Source: Glaciimonas sp. (GTDB taxonomy: Bacteria > Pseudomonadota > Gammaproteobacteria > Burkholderiales > Burkholderiaceae_D). From it: a stretch of 64,000 nt of DNA. Below, piece after piece: positions 18,292 through 28,057 of this stretch. How positions within the stretch are numbered: position 1 is the first letter of the stretch; each line of letters begins with the position of its first letter. The DNA lies in the NCBI GenBank assembly GCA_012927585.1, contig JABBOY010000027.1, positions 29,670-93,669 of the forward strand. Direction: 5' to 3'. Below the pieces are notes generated by a model. That model was not told the origin of the DNA. It made no database searches and worked only from the letters and a program-made list of their open reading frames with translations. Both the position numbers and the translations under genes were made by a program.

Positions 18292-19464
18292 ATGAAACGG
18301 ATGGATGTGATCGCAAGGTATGTACCTATATGTGACCCTATCGGCAATCACAAGTCGAACCGATCGATTGAGCCAGACGGTATCACGATTTCATGTTATG
18401 AAAATGACGTGCCAGAATTTATTGGTGCAGATATGGATCGGATATATGGCAGCCTATATTCATCATTAGCTCAGTTTAGTATTTACAGTGATAGCCGAGA
18501 TACAAATACCTACATTGTCCGCAAGGGCGGCAAGATAATCACGATTTTTTTATTTCAATGTTATGACTGCAAAATACGGGTTATCAATGAAGTGATCAGT
18601 CTTTCCGAAGAAGATATATCTCGTTTTACGGCCTATATATTTATCAATTTCGTATCGGCTAAAGTTATTTTGTTTACGTCAATTCAGACGAATATTCGCA
18701 CACTTCCATTTCCTTATCAATGCGTCAATAACATGGAGGATATCGTACTTACATTACCTAAAACAGGTGAGGAATATCTGGATAGTTTAGGTAAAAATGC
18801 ACGGAGGAATATTCAACGCTACATGAGAAATTTGTCTGAAACATTTCCGTCTTTCCGTTTTGAGTTGCTGGTAAAGGATGAAATAGACGATCAGACGATT
18901 CGAGCCATTATTGCGCTCAATCGGGCCAGGATGGATGGCAAAAATACTGCATCGGCCACGGACCAAGCTGAGACTGAAAAGATAATTCGTCTGGCAAAAA
19001 AATGTGGCTTGGTCGGAGTAGCAAGAATCGATGGACGGGTGTGCGCCGGCAGTATCAGTTTTCGTGCTGGATCGAATTATTTTTTCAGGGCTATTACCCA
19101 TGACCCAATGTACGACGCCTACTGGATCGGTTTTTTGTGCTGTTACCTTACTTTTTGCGAGTGCATTGTGCGTGAAGCCAAGGAGCTTCACTTTATGTGG
19201 GGCGATTGTGAATATAAGTACAGCTTGCCAGGTGTGAAGCGCGACCTCGATAAAGTCGCGGTATACCGTTCTAACTGGCAGATGTTGCGCAAGGGTGATG
19301 TAGCACTGAAGATCGCGTTTAGGGGTTGCCTGCATCAATTGATGCTGTGGTCGCATAGTGCCAAACGCCGGAATGGCTTGGTGCCACAGCCGGCAATTAC
19401 ATCGTTAAAAGACTTGCGAAATATGGAGCACCGCAGCCAGGCTATTGTTGCGAAACGCAAATAG
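18292..19464 (+). CDS. FemAB/GNAT-like acyltransferase of the polysaccharide locus
   Basis: The 390-aa protein shows a FemAB/CelD-type double-GNAT look: LDSLGKNARRNIQRYMRNL (family form S.K.RRNIR), then VARIDGRVCAGSISFRAGSNYFF and FMWGDCEYKYSLPGVKRDL, the conserved end of the second GNAT fold. Relatives in exopolysaccharide loci are thought to acylate sugars. GAGGAGA at 18277-18283 supports the ATG at 18292 over a GTG at 18247. A 193-bp gap separates it from the kinase gene and codon use is more AT-rich than its neighbours. Confidence 0.75.
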   Translation: MKRMDVIARYVPICDPIGNHKSNRSIEPDGITISCYENDVPEFIGADMDRIYGSLYSSLAQFSIYSDSRDTNTYIVRKGGKIITIFLFQCYDCKIRVINEVISLSEEDISRFTAYIFINFVSAKVILFTSIQTNIRTLPFPYQCVNNMEDIVLTLPKTGEEYLDSLGKNARRNIQRYMRNLSETFPSFRFELLVKDEIDDQTIRAIIALNRARMDGKNTASATDQAETEKIIRLAKKCGLVGVARIDGRVCAGSISFRAGSNYFFRAITHDPMYDAYWIGFLCCYLTFCECIVREAKELHFMWGDCEYKYSLPGVKRDLDKVAVYRSNWQMLRKGDVALKIAFRGCLHQLMLWSHSAKRRNGLVPQPAITSLKDLRNMEHRSQAIVAKRK

Positions 19465-19533
19465 AAACTTCTATTTTTCGCTCTTCTGATTTAATTTAAA
19501 ATTTTTTGTTTTCTAAACAAAAGGGTGTTACAG

Positions 19534-20322
19534 GTGAACTATTCTATCCCAGTACTTTTATATCATCGTATAGACGATTCAATCTGCAAGACATCAACTT
19601 CTCCGGCGGTGTTTCGGCAGCATATGAAAATGCTCAGTGAGCTTGAATGGAAGTCCCTTTCCGTCGATGAATTTACATCAATTTTAATCGCTGGCCGGAG
19701 CCTGCCGTTTCGGTCATTTTTAATTACATTCGACGATGGTTACGAATCTGTCAAAACTACTGCGCTAAAAATATTGCAGGAATTTAATTTCAAAGCTATC
19801 TGTTTTTTGTCGACAGCCCTCATGCGAAATTCAGATGAAAATCAGACTTCACAAGTATCTGAAACAGATCAGAAATTTCTATCGTGGAGCCAAGTTAGAG
19901 AGTTGCAATCCAGCGGCAACATTGATTGTCAGTCGCACAGTCATACACATAATAGATTTATAAATTTTTCTCTAACTGAAATTCAGCAGGACCTAGGCAC
20001 TTCGGTAGACCTGCTTTCCCATGAATTGCGCTTGCCAAAAGATCATTTTACGCATCTTGCGTGGCCTTGGGGCCTTTCATTCCAAGAATGGAAATCGATA
20101 GCATCGCATTCTGGTTTTAAGTACCAGTACACCGTCGCGCGCCAGTCATTAAGGCCGGATTCGCACTTCGATCAAATACCGCGAACATGTTTTGATGCGC
20201 ATACATTGTCACAATTCAAAAGATTACTTTGGTTGCAAACCGGTCTTATTTCACCTGTATGGGATTATGTTTATCCGCATAGGAAAAAAGTACGCCGAAT
20301 AATGGATTATTTAAATGCATAA
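19534..20322 (+). CDS. Polysaccharide deacetylase (NodB-type) 1
   Basis: The 262-aa product begins VNYSIPVLLYHRIDD and has the NodB motifs LITFDDGYES (metal/catalytic Asp pair) and CQSHSHTHNRF (metal His pair). Family members remove N- or O-acetyl groups from polysaccharides. A GTG at 19534 is preferred to one at 19525 because AAGGG sits 9 bases before it. There is no signal peptide, so it would act in the cytoplasm on precursors or be anchored by a partner. The gene is AT-rich. Confidence 0.83.
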   Translation: MNYSIPVLLYHRIDDSICKTSTSPAVFRQHMKMLSELEWKSLSVDEFTSILIAGRSLPFRSFLITFDDGYESVKTTALKILQEFNFKAICFLSTALMRNSDENQTSQVSETDQKFLSWSQVRELQSSGNIDCQSHSHTHNRFINFSLTEIQQDLGTSVDLLSHELRLPKDHFTHLAWPWGLSFQEWKSIASHSGFKYQYTVARQSLRPDSHFDQIPRTCFDAHTLSQFKRLLWLQTGLISPVWDYVYPHRKKVRRIMDYLNA

Positions 20323-20600
20323 AATTTCTAATCCATGTAAATAGGAAATGTTGGATAAATATTTCCAATATAACGGAACAGAAATATTCGTAAATCAATT
20401 ACAACAAATAATTTTAAAGAACTTTTGTTGTAGATCGAATATTGTTCGCATAAATGCATTTATTCTTTATAAAAAAATAGAGCTGGAATTAATTAATCGC
20501 CGCACTATATAACCTGATTAAACGTGACCGTTAAAAATTAATCCAGTTGATATGTAATCCGATTTTGGTGCATACCGAATGAGCCGGGGGAGTGATAATA
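20323..20600. promoter_or_regulatory. AT-rich 278-bp gap, likely promoter region for the GMC gene
   Basis: No coding frame is seen. Strong AT richness with runs such as TTATTCTTTATAAAAAAATAG is compatible with promoter or AT-binding-protein sites. GGGGGAG at 20585-20591 is the ribosome site for the following gene. Confidence 0.35.
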
Positions 20601-22358
20601 ATGTTTGTCGATACTCGACGAGTTGAAAATGGCACTGTTGTCGAAACAGATGTCTGTATTATTGGCGGCGGTGTTGCCGGTATCACATTGGCGCTCGAAC
20701 TCGAGAAACAAGGAATTGATGCGTGCCTGTTGGAAAGCGGCGGATTCAAGGCCGACGACGAGACGCGGGATCTTTACCGTGGAGAGGGTATCGGTTTGCC
20801 ATACCATTTTTCTGACGGCTGCCGCGGCCGTTTTTTTGGCGGTAGCAGCAATTGTTGGGGCGGCTGGTGCCGACCACTGGATCCTTGGGATTTCGAGAAG
20901 CGCGACTGGATTGCTTACAGCGGCTGGCCATTTGGCTTGCAAGTTTTGGCACCCTATTACGAGCGTACTCACGCCTTGTTGAAGCTCGGCCCGTACAACT
21001 TTGACCCGGCATTTTGGGAAGCCGCCATCGGCAGACGCGACGTGCGCAGGGTACCCCTTGCAAGCGGCAAGGTCAGGGACACCATATCGCAGTTCAGCCC
21101 TCCGGCGCGCTTCGGAAAACTATACCGAGATACGCTGGCGCGATCGCGACGCATCCGTACTTTTCTTTACGCTAATGTGTTGAATATCGACACCACTGGA
21201 TCGGCTAGAACCGTTTCCCGGGTCCATGTTGTGACGCTCAGCGGCCGTACCATGTATGTGTCGGCAAAGTTGTTCGTGTTGGCCACGGGGGGGATCGAGA
21301 ACGCGCGCCTGCTTCTAGCCTCGAACAAGGATCAGCCTGCAGGTCTTGGTAACGGGAACGATCTCGTGGGACGTTTTTTCATGGATCATCCGCGATTACA
21401 GTCAGGCAGTATCCGCTTCACAAAAGAATGGTCGCGCAACAAGTTGTACGATATTAAGTACCACTATATGAACGCGGCAGTGGCCGCGCATGGCACTTGT
21501 ATTGCATCGCAACTTGCGCTTACGCCGGAGGTGTTGAAGCAAGAGCGCCTGCTTAACGCCAGGGTGTGGTTCGCATCGGTGTTTCCGGGTGAGGGTAGCG
21601 AAGGAGCGCAAGCACTATTTAGATGCAAGCAGGCGCTGTTGCATAAAGAGCAGGCAGGATGGAAGCTCAGTCGTGACCTTTTTACGATGATCTCCCATCC
21701 GGTGCATACCGTCGGTTATGGATATACCCGTCTTTTTCAGCCTCGCTCGTTGATCCGGGACGTGAAATTTCAGGCCATTGTCGAGCCGGAGCCAGACCCA
21801 AACAGCCGGGTCACGCTGTCTTCCTCGCAAAGGGATCGGCTCGGCATGAGCCGGGTAGAGGTAGATTGGCGGCCTGGCAAACTGGCGCAACGTACATTCG
21901 ATAGAACGTTCGCAATCCTTGCTGAGGAAATGCAGCGCACTGGTATCGCCAAAGTAGTGCTTGATCCCCCGATTGAGGGTGGGGAATGGCCCTCTAGCTT
22001 GGAAAAAGAGGGGACTTGGCACCATATGGGAACGACCCGAATGCACGACTCGCCAAAGCAGGGAGTAGTCGACCGGGACTGCAAAGTGCATGGCATGACG
22101 AATCTGTATATCGCCGGCAGTTCTGTATTTCCGACAGCGGGAGCAAACTTTCCGACGATAACGATTGCTGCTCTTACGCTCAGATTATCGGAACATATCG
22201 CTAAGGAATTGAGAAGCGCAAGTGCCTGCTTTTCAAAAGGAGCTCTGATCGGTGCAAATTTTCAGCACTCCCCTGCGCCGGTTGATGAACAACCCGTTTC
22301 TGCGAAGACATCGAGTACCGCACAGCCGAATTTTTTTGTTCCTGCTAACGGCAAATGA
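20601..22358 (+). CDS. GMC-family FAD oxidoreductase in polysaccharide locus
   Basis: The 585-aa flavoprotein has the Rossmann FAD motif CIIGGGVAGITLALELE at the N-terminus, the second flavin segment GSSNCWGGWCRPLDPWDF, ATGGIENARLLLAS mid-protein and the GMC C-terminal domain. There, HHMGTTRMHDSP near residue 473 carries the catalytic His region and AGSSVFPTAGANFPTIT closes the fold. It should oxidise an alcohol, probably on a sugar or lipid-linked intermediate. GGGGGAG 9 bases upstream fixes the ATG at 20601. The last 55 residues are low-complexity and unlike the family. Confidence 0.87.
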   Translation: MFVDTRRVENGTVVETDVCIIGGGVAGITLALELEKQGIDACLLESGGFKADDETRDLYRGEGIGLPYHFSDGCRGRFFGGSSNCWGGWCRPLDPWDFEKRDWIAYSGWPFGLQVLAPYYERTHALLKLGPYNFDPAFWEAAIGRRDVRRVPLASGKVRDTISQFSPPARFGKLYRDTLARSRRIRTFLYANVLNIDTTGSARTVSRVHVVTLSGRTMYVSAKLFVLATGGIENARLLLASNKDQPAGLGNGNDLVGRFFMDHPRLQSGSIRFTKEWSRNKLYDIKYHYMNAAVAAHGTCIASQLALTPEVLKQERLLNARVWFASVFPGEGSEGAQALFRCKQALLHKEQAGWKLSRDLFTMISHPVHTVGYGYTRLFQPRSLIRDVKFQAIVEPEPDPNSRVTLSSSQRDRLGMSRVEVDWRPGKLAQRTFDRTFAILAEEMQRTGIAKVVLDPPIEGGEWPSSLEKEGTWHHMGTTRMHDSPKQGVVDRDCKVHGMTNLYIAGSSVFPTAGANFPTITIAALTLRLSEHIAKELRSASACFSKGALIGANFQHSPAPVDEQPVSAKTSSTAQPNFFVPANGK

Positions 22359-22871
22359 GAAGTTAATGGGCTTGTCAGTGAATTTTGCAGGTGCTTTTGG
22401 GTGTTTCCCGTGTTGGCGAGAATCGGATTGTTGTAGATGCTACTGAATAGCCGATTCTTGCTGGGGCCACCTGATGCCAACGGTGCGGCTTCGTGGTTTA
22501 GGTGGAGCCACGCATACAGCGGTGGATCAGTCCAGGTTGGTGGTTTCGTAACGCACAGACAGAACATCTGCTAGCCGATAGTGCATGACCCAAAGTGCTG
22601 CTTCAGGAGACTGCCGGGCATTCATGCCGGTAAATTCAATCGAAGGCACTGGTACTGCACCGACATGCGGCCATAGATTAATGACCATTCGTCGCCATCG
22701 ACAATTAGTCTGACACAGGGCACTGGCACAGGATGACTCGGCAAGAATATTCGGCCGGCGACACACCAGACAAATTATTCCCATGTTTTACGGAAGCATG
22801 ACACAGGTCAAGCTAGCAAAGACGGGCAATGTCAAAATGACAAAAATTCAAGTTGATAGGGAGAAATAGCC
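22359..22871. other. 513-bp segment without a recognisable gene
   Basis: Several short frames occur on both strands (an 85-codon minus frame at 22527-22784 is the longest), but none resembles a family I know or has a ribosome site. The next bases hold a decayed gmd, so this may be debris of further lost genes. Confidence 0.4.
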
Positions 22872-23120
22872 ATGACGATCGAACCGCACACACTTTCCAA
22901 TTTCATCACGCCACACCAGAAACCCTGTCCTAAAGTGGCATTGATTACCGCTCTGGCAAGGCAGGAGTACGGCGCATATACGTCAGAACTGCTGCTCCAA
23001 AAGGGCGATGTGGCGCACGGTATTCAACACCGCACAGTATTGCGCAACACGAGGCGCATAGACCATTTATGCAAGGATCTGCACAACACGCAGGATCGCT
23101 GTCACTTGCCCCGAATTTGA
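22872..23120 (+). pseudogene. Remnant of GDP-mannose 4,6-dehydratase gene (gmd)
   Basis: The 82-codon frame reads KVALITALARQEYGAYTSEL, then LLQKGDVAHGIQHRTVLRNT and RRIDHLCKD. This parallels the start of Gmd (KVALITGITGQDGAYLAELL, GYxVHGIKRR, NTxRIDHLYQDPH) residue by residue, but GITGQDG is corrupted and the frame ends after the first 65 residues of a roughly 350-residue enzyme. A purine-rich GGGAG lies before the ATG. The product would be inactive. It implies the locus once made GDP-4-keto-6-deoxymannose derived sugars. Confidence 0.75.
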
Positions 23121-23165
23121 ACAACCAGAATTGACCACAGCGAATAACCCACACGATTGGCAAAC

Positions 23166-24470
23166 ATGAAAAACACACTTCTACAAAAAATTCAGACCAA
23201 AAGCGCGGTGATCGGGATCGTCGGCCTCGGTTATGTCGGGCTACCGTTGATGCTGCGTTTTTCTGCGGTCGGCTTTAAGGTGATCGGTTTCGATATTGAT
23301 CCTGGCAAGGTCGCCCTCCTGAATAGCGGAAACTCCTACATCCAGCACATTGAGGCTAGCAGCATTGCTGCCGCACGCGCCGGCGGTTTCGAAGCAACTA
23401 TCGATTTCTCTCAGGCGCTAAAGGCGGATGTGCTGATCTTGTGCGTACCAACCCCGCTCAACAAATTCCGCGAACCCGATTTGAGCTTCGTGATTGACAC
23501 CGTCGAAGAATTGCTGCCGCATCTGCGCCCAGGCCAATTGGTCTCGCTGGAATCGACCACCTATCCCGGCACCACCGACGAGGAACTGCTACCGCGCATC
23601 GAATCGCGCGGCCTTCACGTTGGGGACAATATTTTTCTAGTTTTTTCGCCAGAGCGGGAAGACCCCGGCAATCCAGATTTCAGTACACGCACTATTCCCA
23701 AGGTATGCGGCGGCACGACCCCGGCTTGCCTGGAGGTTGGCGTCGCCCTGTATAGCGCGGTGATTGATCAGGTGGTGCCGGTGTCGTCCACGCGCACTGC
23801 TGAAATGACCAAGCTGCTGGAAAATATCCACCGTGCGGTGAATATCGGTCTTGTCAATGAGATGAAAATCATAGCCGACAAGATGAAAATCGACATTTAC
23901 GAAGTAATCCGCGCCGCTGCCACCAAACCGTTCGGCTTCGTTCCGTATTATCCCGGTCCTGGTCTCGGTGGTCATTGCATTCCGATCGATCCATTTTATC
24001 TGACCTGGAAGGCGCGCGAGTACGGCATCAACACCCGGTTTATCGAGCTGGCCGGCGAAGTCAATAGCAATATGCCGGACTGGGTAGTGAGCAAGATCGT
24101 CGGCGCTCTGAATGACCGGCGTCAGGCGGTCAAAGGTAGCCGGATTCTAGTGCTGGGCATCACGTATAAAAAGAATGTTGCCGATTTTCGTGAATCGCCC
24201 TCGGTGATGTTGATGGAAAAATTGCGTGCTCTGGGCGCCGAAATTGCCTATTCGGATCCGCATGTACCGACCTTTCCGGTCATGCGCGAGCATCACTTCG
24301 AACTGCGCAGCATCGAACTGACGGCAACTACTCTTGCCAGCTTCAACTGCGTCTTGCTGGCGACCGACCATAACCGCTTCGATTACCCGTTCATCAAGGC
24401 CAACTCCAAGTTGATAGTAGATTGTCGCGGCCGTTATCAGGAGCCGGCTGAAAACATCGTGAAGGCATAG
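23166..24470 (+). CDS. UDP-sugar 6-dehydrogenase (WbpA/TviB-like nucleotide-sugar dehydrogenase)
   Basis: The 434-aa NAD enzyme oxidises C6 of a UDP-sugar, probably UDP-N-acetylhexosamine, to the uronic acid. Motifs are the Rossmann [44 protein letters not shown], and the active site [16 protein letters not shown] with the thiolate Cys near residue 270. The third domain is marked by [20 protein letters not shown] at 23166 is used; a TTG three codons earlier is possible. It starts 45 bp after the gmd remnant and leads the second half of the locus. Confidence 0.9.
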   Translation: MKNTLLQKIQTKSAVIGIVGLGYVGLPLMLRFSAVGFKVIGFDIDPGKVALLNSGNSYIQHIEASSIAAARAGGFEATIDFSQALKADVLILCVPTPLNKFREPDLSFVIDTVEELLPHLRPGQLVSLESTTYPGTTDEELLPRIESRGLHVGDNIFLVFSPEREDPGNPDFSTRTIPKVCGGTTPACLEVGVALYSAVIDQVVPVSSTRTAEMTKLLENIHRAVNIGLVNEMKIIADKMKIDIYEVIRAAATKPFGFVPYYPGPGLGGHCIPIDPFYLTWKAREYGINTRFIELAGEVNSNMPDWVVSKIVGALNDRRQAVKGSRILVLGITYKKNVADFRESPSVMLMEKLRALGAEIAYSDPHVPTFPVMREHHFELRSIELTATTLASFNCVLLATDHNRFDYPFIKANSKLIVDCRGRYQEPAENIVKA

Positions 24471-24482
24471 AGGGGATTTTTC

Positions 24483-25793
24483 ATGTCTGTGTTCCACGTC
24501 GCTATGAAGCGCTACTTCATAAAACAGATTTTCAGCCAGGTGAATCTGTCCAGAGTCAAGGTTCCATTGATGTTGAGCCTGCTAAACCAGGTAATCAATA
24601 GCGGTGGAAATTTTGTAATTGGCGTTTATCTGGCTCGCGCGTTGCCACTGGCGGATTTTGGGCTGTATGGCATCAGTTACGGTATCTGCATGTTGTATAT
24701 CGGCGTCGGCAACGCTGTCTTACTGACCCAAATGGTGGTCAACATGCCGGACAAGCCGGAAATCGGCAAAGAGGTTTATGCCAGCCGGATACTGCTGGGC
24801 GTGTTGATGTTGGGCGCAGTAACGCTGACATTAGTCACGTTCGGCACGCTGGCCGCAATGCTGGTGCGGCCAGACTGGCAGCGCTATTTCGGCATTATTG
24901 CCACCATCGCCATGACCTCGGTGGCCTTTCTGTGCAAAGAATTTTTAATCTCTTACGCTTACGTGCGGCGTCGGGAGAGGTTGGCGCTTTTGGTCAGTAT
25001 TCTTTCGGTCGGCATCCTGTGCGGCGGGCTGGCCATCGAATACCTGACTGGGATTGAACTCAGTGCGCAAAACGTGCTGCTGCTGTACGCGGCGGGAGCC
25101 GCCGCCGGTGCCGCTGTCGGCTATTGGTCATCCCCCTTGAGCATTGCCAGCAACACCCAAAACCTGATGCCGGATTTCATTGAGGCTTGGGGCCATGGGC
25201 GCTGGGCGCTTGGTGGTGTATCAGCAACCTGGATTCAGGCACAAACGTATACCTATGTGCTGGCATTTTTTCTTGGCCCAGCCGGTGTTGGGCAAGCCAA
25301 TGCCGCGCGTATCTTTATCTCGCCGTTCAATTTCCTGATTCCAGCGATTAATCAGATCGCGATCCCGCGCCTGGCCGATCTGCGCGCAAGCGATCGGGCC
25401 AGAATGTTGCGCGTGTCGGTCATGCTGACGGCAGGTCTATTTTTTTTCGCGCTGGTCTATTCGGCGATATTGCTCACTAATCTGGATTTTGTTTTCGCCA
25501 CCGTACTGGGCCGGCAAGATGCCGGGATTCAGTCGTTGATCCCGGTCTGGTGCGTAGTCCTCGTGGCTCAAATGGTGTTGACCGGCGGCAGCGCGCTGCT
25601 GCAGGTGTTGCGCCGGTTTCGTATCCTGGCGCTGATCAACATACCCAGCGCAATCGCTGCGATCGTGACCGCCATCGTATTGATCCAGCAGTTCGGCGCG
25701 CGCGGCGCGATCTGGGGCACCGTGGCCGGTGAAGCCGTACTGACAATTCTGATCTGGAGGGAAATTAGAAATGATCGAAAAGACAGCAATTGA
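24483..25793 (+). CDS. Oligosaccharide flippase (Wzx-like, MOP superfamily)
   Basis: The 436-aa protein is almost wholly hydrophobic with about 12 predicted helices, starting INSGGNFVIGVYLARALPLADFGLYG, the usual entry to polysaccharide flippases. It should move lipid-linked repeat units to the periplasmic face. GAGGGG precedes the ATG, 12 bp after the dehydrogenase stop. Its 3' end overlaps the next gene by 23 bp, so the genes are coupled. Confidence 0.85.
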   Translation: MSVFHVAMKRYFIKQIFSQVNLSRVKVPLMLSLLNQVINSGGNFVIGVYLARALPLADFGLYGISYGICMLYIGVGNAVLLTQMVVNMPDKPEIGKEVYASRILLGVLMLGAVTLTLVTFGTLAAMLVRPDWQRYFGIIATIAMTSVAFLCKEFLISYAYVRRRERLALLVSILSVGILCGGLAIEYLTGIELSAQNVLLLYAAGAAAGAAVGYWSSPLSIASNTQNLMPDFIEAWGHGRWALGGVSATWIQAQTYTYVLAFFLGPAGVGQANAARIFISPFNFLIPAINQIAIPRLADLRASDRARMLRVSVMLTAGLFFFALVYSAILLTNLDFVFATVLGRQDAGIQSLIPVWCVVLVAQMVLTGGSALLQVLRRFRILALINIPSAIAAIVTAIVLIQQFGARGAIWGTVAGEAVLTILIWREIRNDRKDSN

Positions 25794-26685
25794 CGTCTGC
25801 ATCGCTACATTCAAACGGCCGCTCGCCCTTCGCGAATTGCTGGAATCGTTGCGCAGCCAGAGCCTGAGCGGCATTTCGATGCGGCTTATTGTGGTGGACA
25901 ACGACCGGCACCAAAGTGCATGTGCTGTAGTCGATGATTTTCGCACTGATAGTGGGCTGGAAATCGTCTATGACGTTGAGCCGCAGCAAAACATCTCACT
26001 GACGCGCAACCGGGCATTGGGTCACCTGCGGGCAGACTACTTTGCCTTTGTCGACGACGACGAAACGGTGTGCGAAGGCTGGCTGCAGCGGCTGCTCGAT
26101 GGGCTGCATCACTATCAGGCCGACATCGTGTTCGGCCCGGTGATCAGCATCTTGCCTGAGGATGCTCCTGCTTGGGCACAGGCAAATTTCAAACGGGCAC
26201 GACATCGTTCAGGCGCAAAAATGGAAACCGGCGGCGCCGGCAACGTACTTATGAAGCGTACCGTTTTGGCAGCCATGCAGCACTTTAACCCGTCGTTCGG
26301 ACTGACCGGCGGCGAGGATACCGATTTTTTTTACCGGATGCATCTCGCTGGACGTCGTTTGGTTTGGTGCGACGATGCCTGGGCGAGTGAGCCGGTGGCG
26401 CCTGAACGGTTGACACTTGCATGGCTGAGGCGGCGTGAATTTCGCGGCGGGCAGAACTTTATGAAAATTTTCGTGCGCCGATATCCTGCTTACAGAAAAC
26501 CCTTTTGGTTCGCGTTTAAGTCGGCACAAATAACCGGTGCGGTGCTCGCACTGCCACTGGTGCGGCTGACATCGTATCCGCTGTATGTGGCGCTGACCAT
26601 CAGGGTAGCAGCCGCTTCGGGCCAGCTTTCTTATTGCTTTTCAGGAAAAGATTATGAAGAATACCGCGTCCATTCCAGCCACTGA
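25771..26685 (+). CDS. Glycosyltransferase family 2
   Basis: The 304-aa GT-A enzyme shows IDVCIATFKRPLALRELLES at the nucleotide-binding start, RLIVVDNDRHQSA, ISLTRNRALGH and the metal-binding FAFVDDDETVCEGWL. The acceptor region has GGAGNVLMKR and LTGGEDTDFFYR, equivalent to the ED catalytic-base motif. A hydrophobic C-terminus (TGAVLALPLVRLTSYP) may tether it to the membrane. GGAGGG lies before the ATG. It adds a sugar to the lipid-linked repeat unit; the donor is unknown. Confidence 0.88.
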   Translation: MIEKTAIDVCIATFKRPLALRELLESLRSQSLSGISMRLIVVDNDRHQSACAVVDDFRTDSGLEIVYDVEPQQNISLTRNRALGHLRADYFAFVDDDETVCEGWLQRLLDGLHHYQADIVFGPVISILPEDAPAWAQANFKRARHRSGAKMETGGAGNVLMKRTVLAAMQHFNPSFGLTGGEDTDFFYRMHLAGRRLVWCDDAWASEPVAPERLTLAWLRRREFRGGQNFMKIFVRRYPAYRKPFWFAFKSAQITGAVLALPLVRLTSYPLYVALTIRVAAASGQLSYCFSGKDYEEYRVHSSH

Positions 26686-28057
26686 CGGCATGATTTTTTT
26701 GCCCAAGCCAGGCTTCATCAATCGTTGGGGCGCCGTGCCGTTCCTGTGCTGGATCGCAGTGGTCGGCATGCCGCTTCAAAGATCCCTGGAAGTATCCCAA
26801 CCCGTGTGGATGGCAGATGTCTACGCCTCGACCCTGGCTGCGACCTCGAACACAAGTTCGCTACAGTCGATTCCGTTCGTATTGTTCATGGCTGGCATCT
26901 ACCTCTGTGCCGGATTGCTGGTGCTGGGGAAACCAAAAACGGCGTTTTCTATCTTGCGGCGCCAATGGCCACTGTTGCTGTTGATACTGTTCGTGGTGGC
27001 AAGCATGCTGTGGTCGCCGAACAAGGAAAAAGTGCTGATGAACGTTGTCCATAATCTGGGTGGACTGCTGGTCACGATGGCAGCCGCCTTGCGCTATCGG
27101 GCAACGCCGTGGCTGTTGCCAAAACACATAGGCTATGTGCTTGGTTTCAATATTGTCGTGCATCTGGCTTCAATTTTGCTGCTGCCTTCCTTTGCCATCG
27201 AATGGGACGGTCGCTGGCGCGGACTGACTGGCCAGGCCAACGAATTGGGCGCAATCGCTTTCTGCACGTTTTGGGCCAATGCGGCGGTGCTGATAGGAAC
27301 CAGAAAAGACAAATATCACCTGCACCTGGTGTTGGCTGGATGTGCGGCGGCGGCGATGCTGGGAGCCAATAGCATGACATCAATCATCAGTTCGATTTGC
27401 GCGTTGGCGATGATTTATGTCGTCGCCGGAACTAACAGTCGATACCGTATCGGGGAGCGGCTTTTCATCGGCGGTTTCGGCATGATCGTTCTGGTGGCGG
27501 CAGTCGGCGTGATGTTTCTGGGCAATGCCATGGATATCGGAAAACTGCTAGGGCTGGCCGGGCGCTCCGGCGACTTTACTGGCCGTACCGAAATTTGGTT
27601 AGAGGCGATCAAAGCCATTGTCGGGCGTCCTTGGGTCGGTTGGGGTTTTGATGATAATGCTTACTTGATCAAAACCACTGGCATGCCTTACACCACCTAT
27701 CACAACGGCTATCTCGATCTGATGGCGCGCGGAGGCATAATCGCACTGGGATTATTTTTTCTGCTGCTGGGAAACTGGTTGCTTCAGGTTACGAACCGCA
27801 CCAGGGTCGGCAGCGACATTGTGCCCTTTGCGATACCGTTCATCGGTTCGATGCTGATCTACAATTTAACCGAGGCAACTCTGGTCGCTCCACGCGACCA
27901 GATGTGGCTGATTTTGCTGGTAATTTTATTTCTCGGCGGATGCAGAAAATCGCCGCAGATGCGAATCGCCCACTTCCGAAATGTGCGAATGCACCCAGTG
28001 CCGTCTGAGGCAACCGGTTTCGAATCGTCGAATTACCCCTATCCAGGCCAATTATGA
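26654..28057 (+). CDS. O-antigen ligase/polymerase-like membrane protein (Wzy/WaaL type)
   Basis: The 467-aa polytopic protein contains the Wzy_C signature: DFTGRTEIWLEAIKAI, then GRPWVGWGFDDNAY and YHNGYLDLMARGG, with the periplasmic loop between helices. It most likely polymerises repeat units in the Wzx/Wzy pathway, although ligases share this fold. It overlaps the GT2 gene by 32 bp and shares a 4-bp ATGA with the next gene. The last 40 residues are cytoplasmic and unlike the family. Confidence 0.83.
   Translation: MKNTASIPATDGMIFLPKPGFINRWGAVPFLCWIAVVGMPLQRSLEVSQPVWMADVYASTLAATSNTSSLQSIPFVLFMAGIYLCAGLLVLGKPKTAFSILRRQWPLLLLILFVVASMLWSPNKEKVLMNVVHNLGGLLVTMAAALRYRATPWLLPKHIGYVLGFNIVVHLASILLLPSFAIEWDGRWRGLTGQANELGAIAFCTFWANAAVLIGTRKDKYHLHLVLAGCAAAAMLGANSMTSIISSICALAMIYVVAGTNSRYRIGERLFIGGFGMIVLVAAVGVMFLGNAMDIGKLLGLAGRSGDFTGRTEIWLEAIKAIVGRPWVGWGFDDNAYLIKTTGMPYTTYHNGYLDLMARGGIIALGLFFLLLGNWLLQVTNRTRVGSDIVPFAIPFIGSMLIYNLTEATLVAPRDQMWLILLVILFLGGCRKSPQMRIAHFRNVRMHPVPSEATGFESSNYPYPGQL

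Noticed and set aside
22527..22784. 85-codon minus-strand frame next to the gmd relic
   Set aside because: Cys/Trp-rich translation with no family match and no ribosome site; kept only as unassigned sequence.
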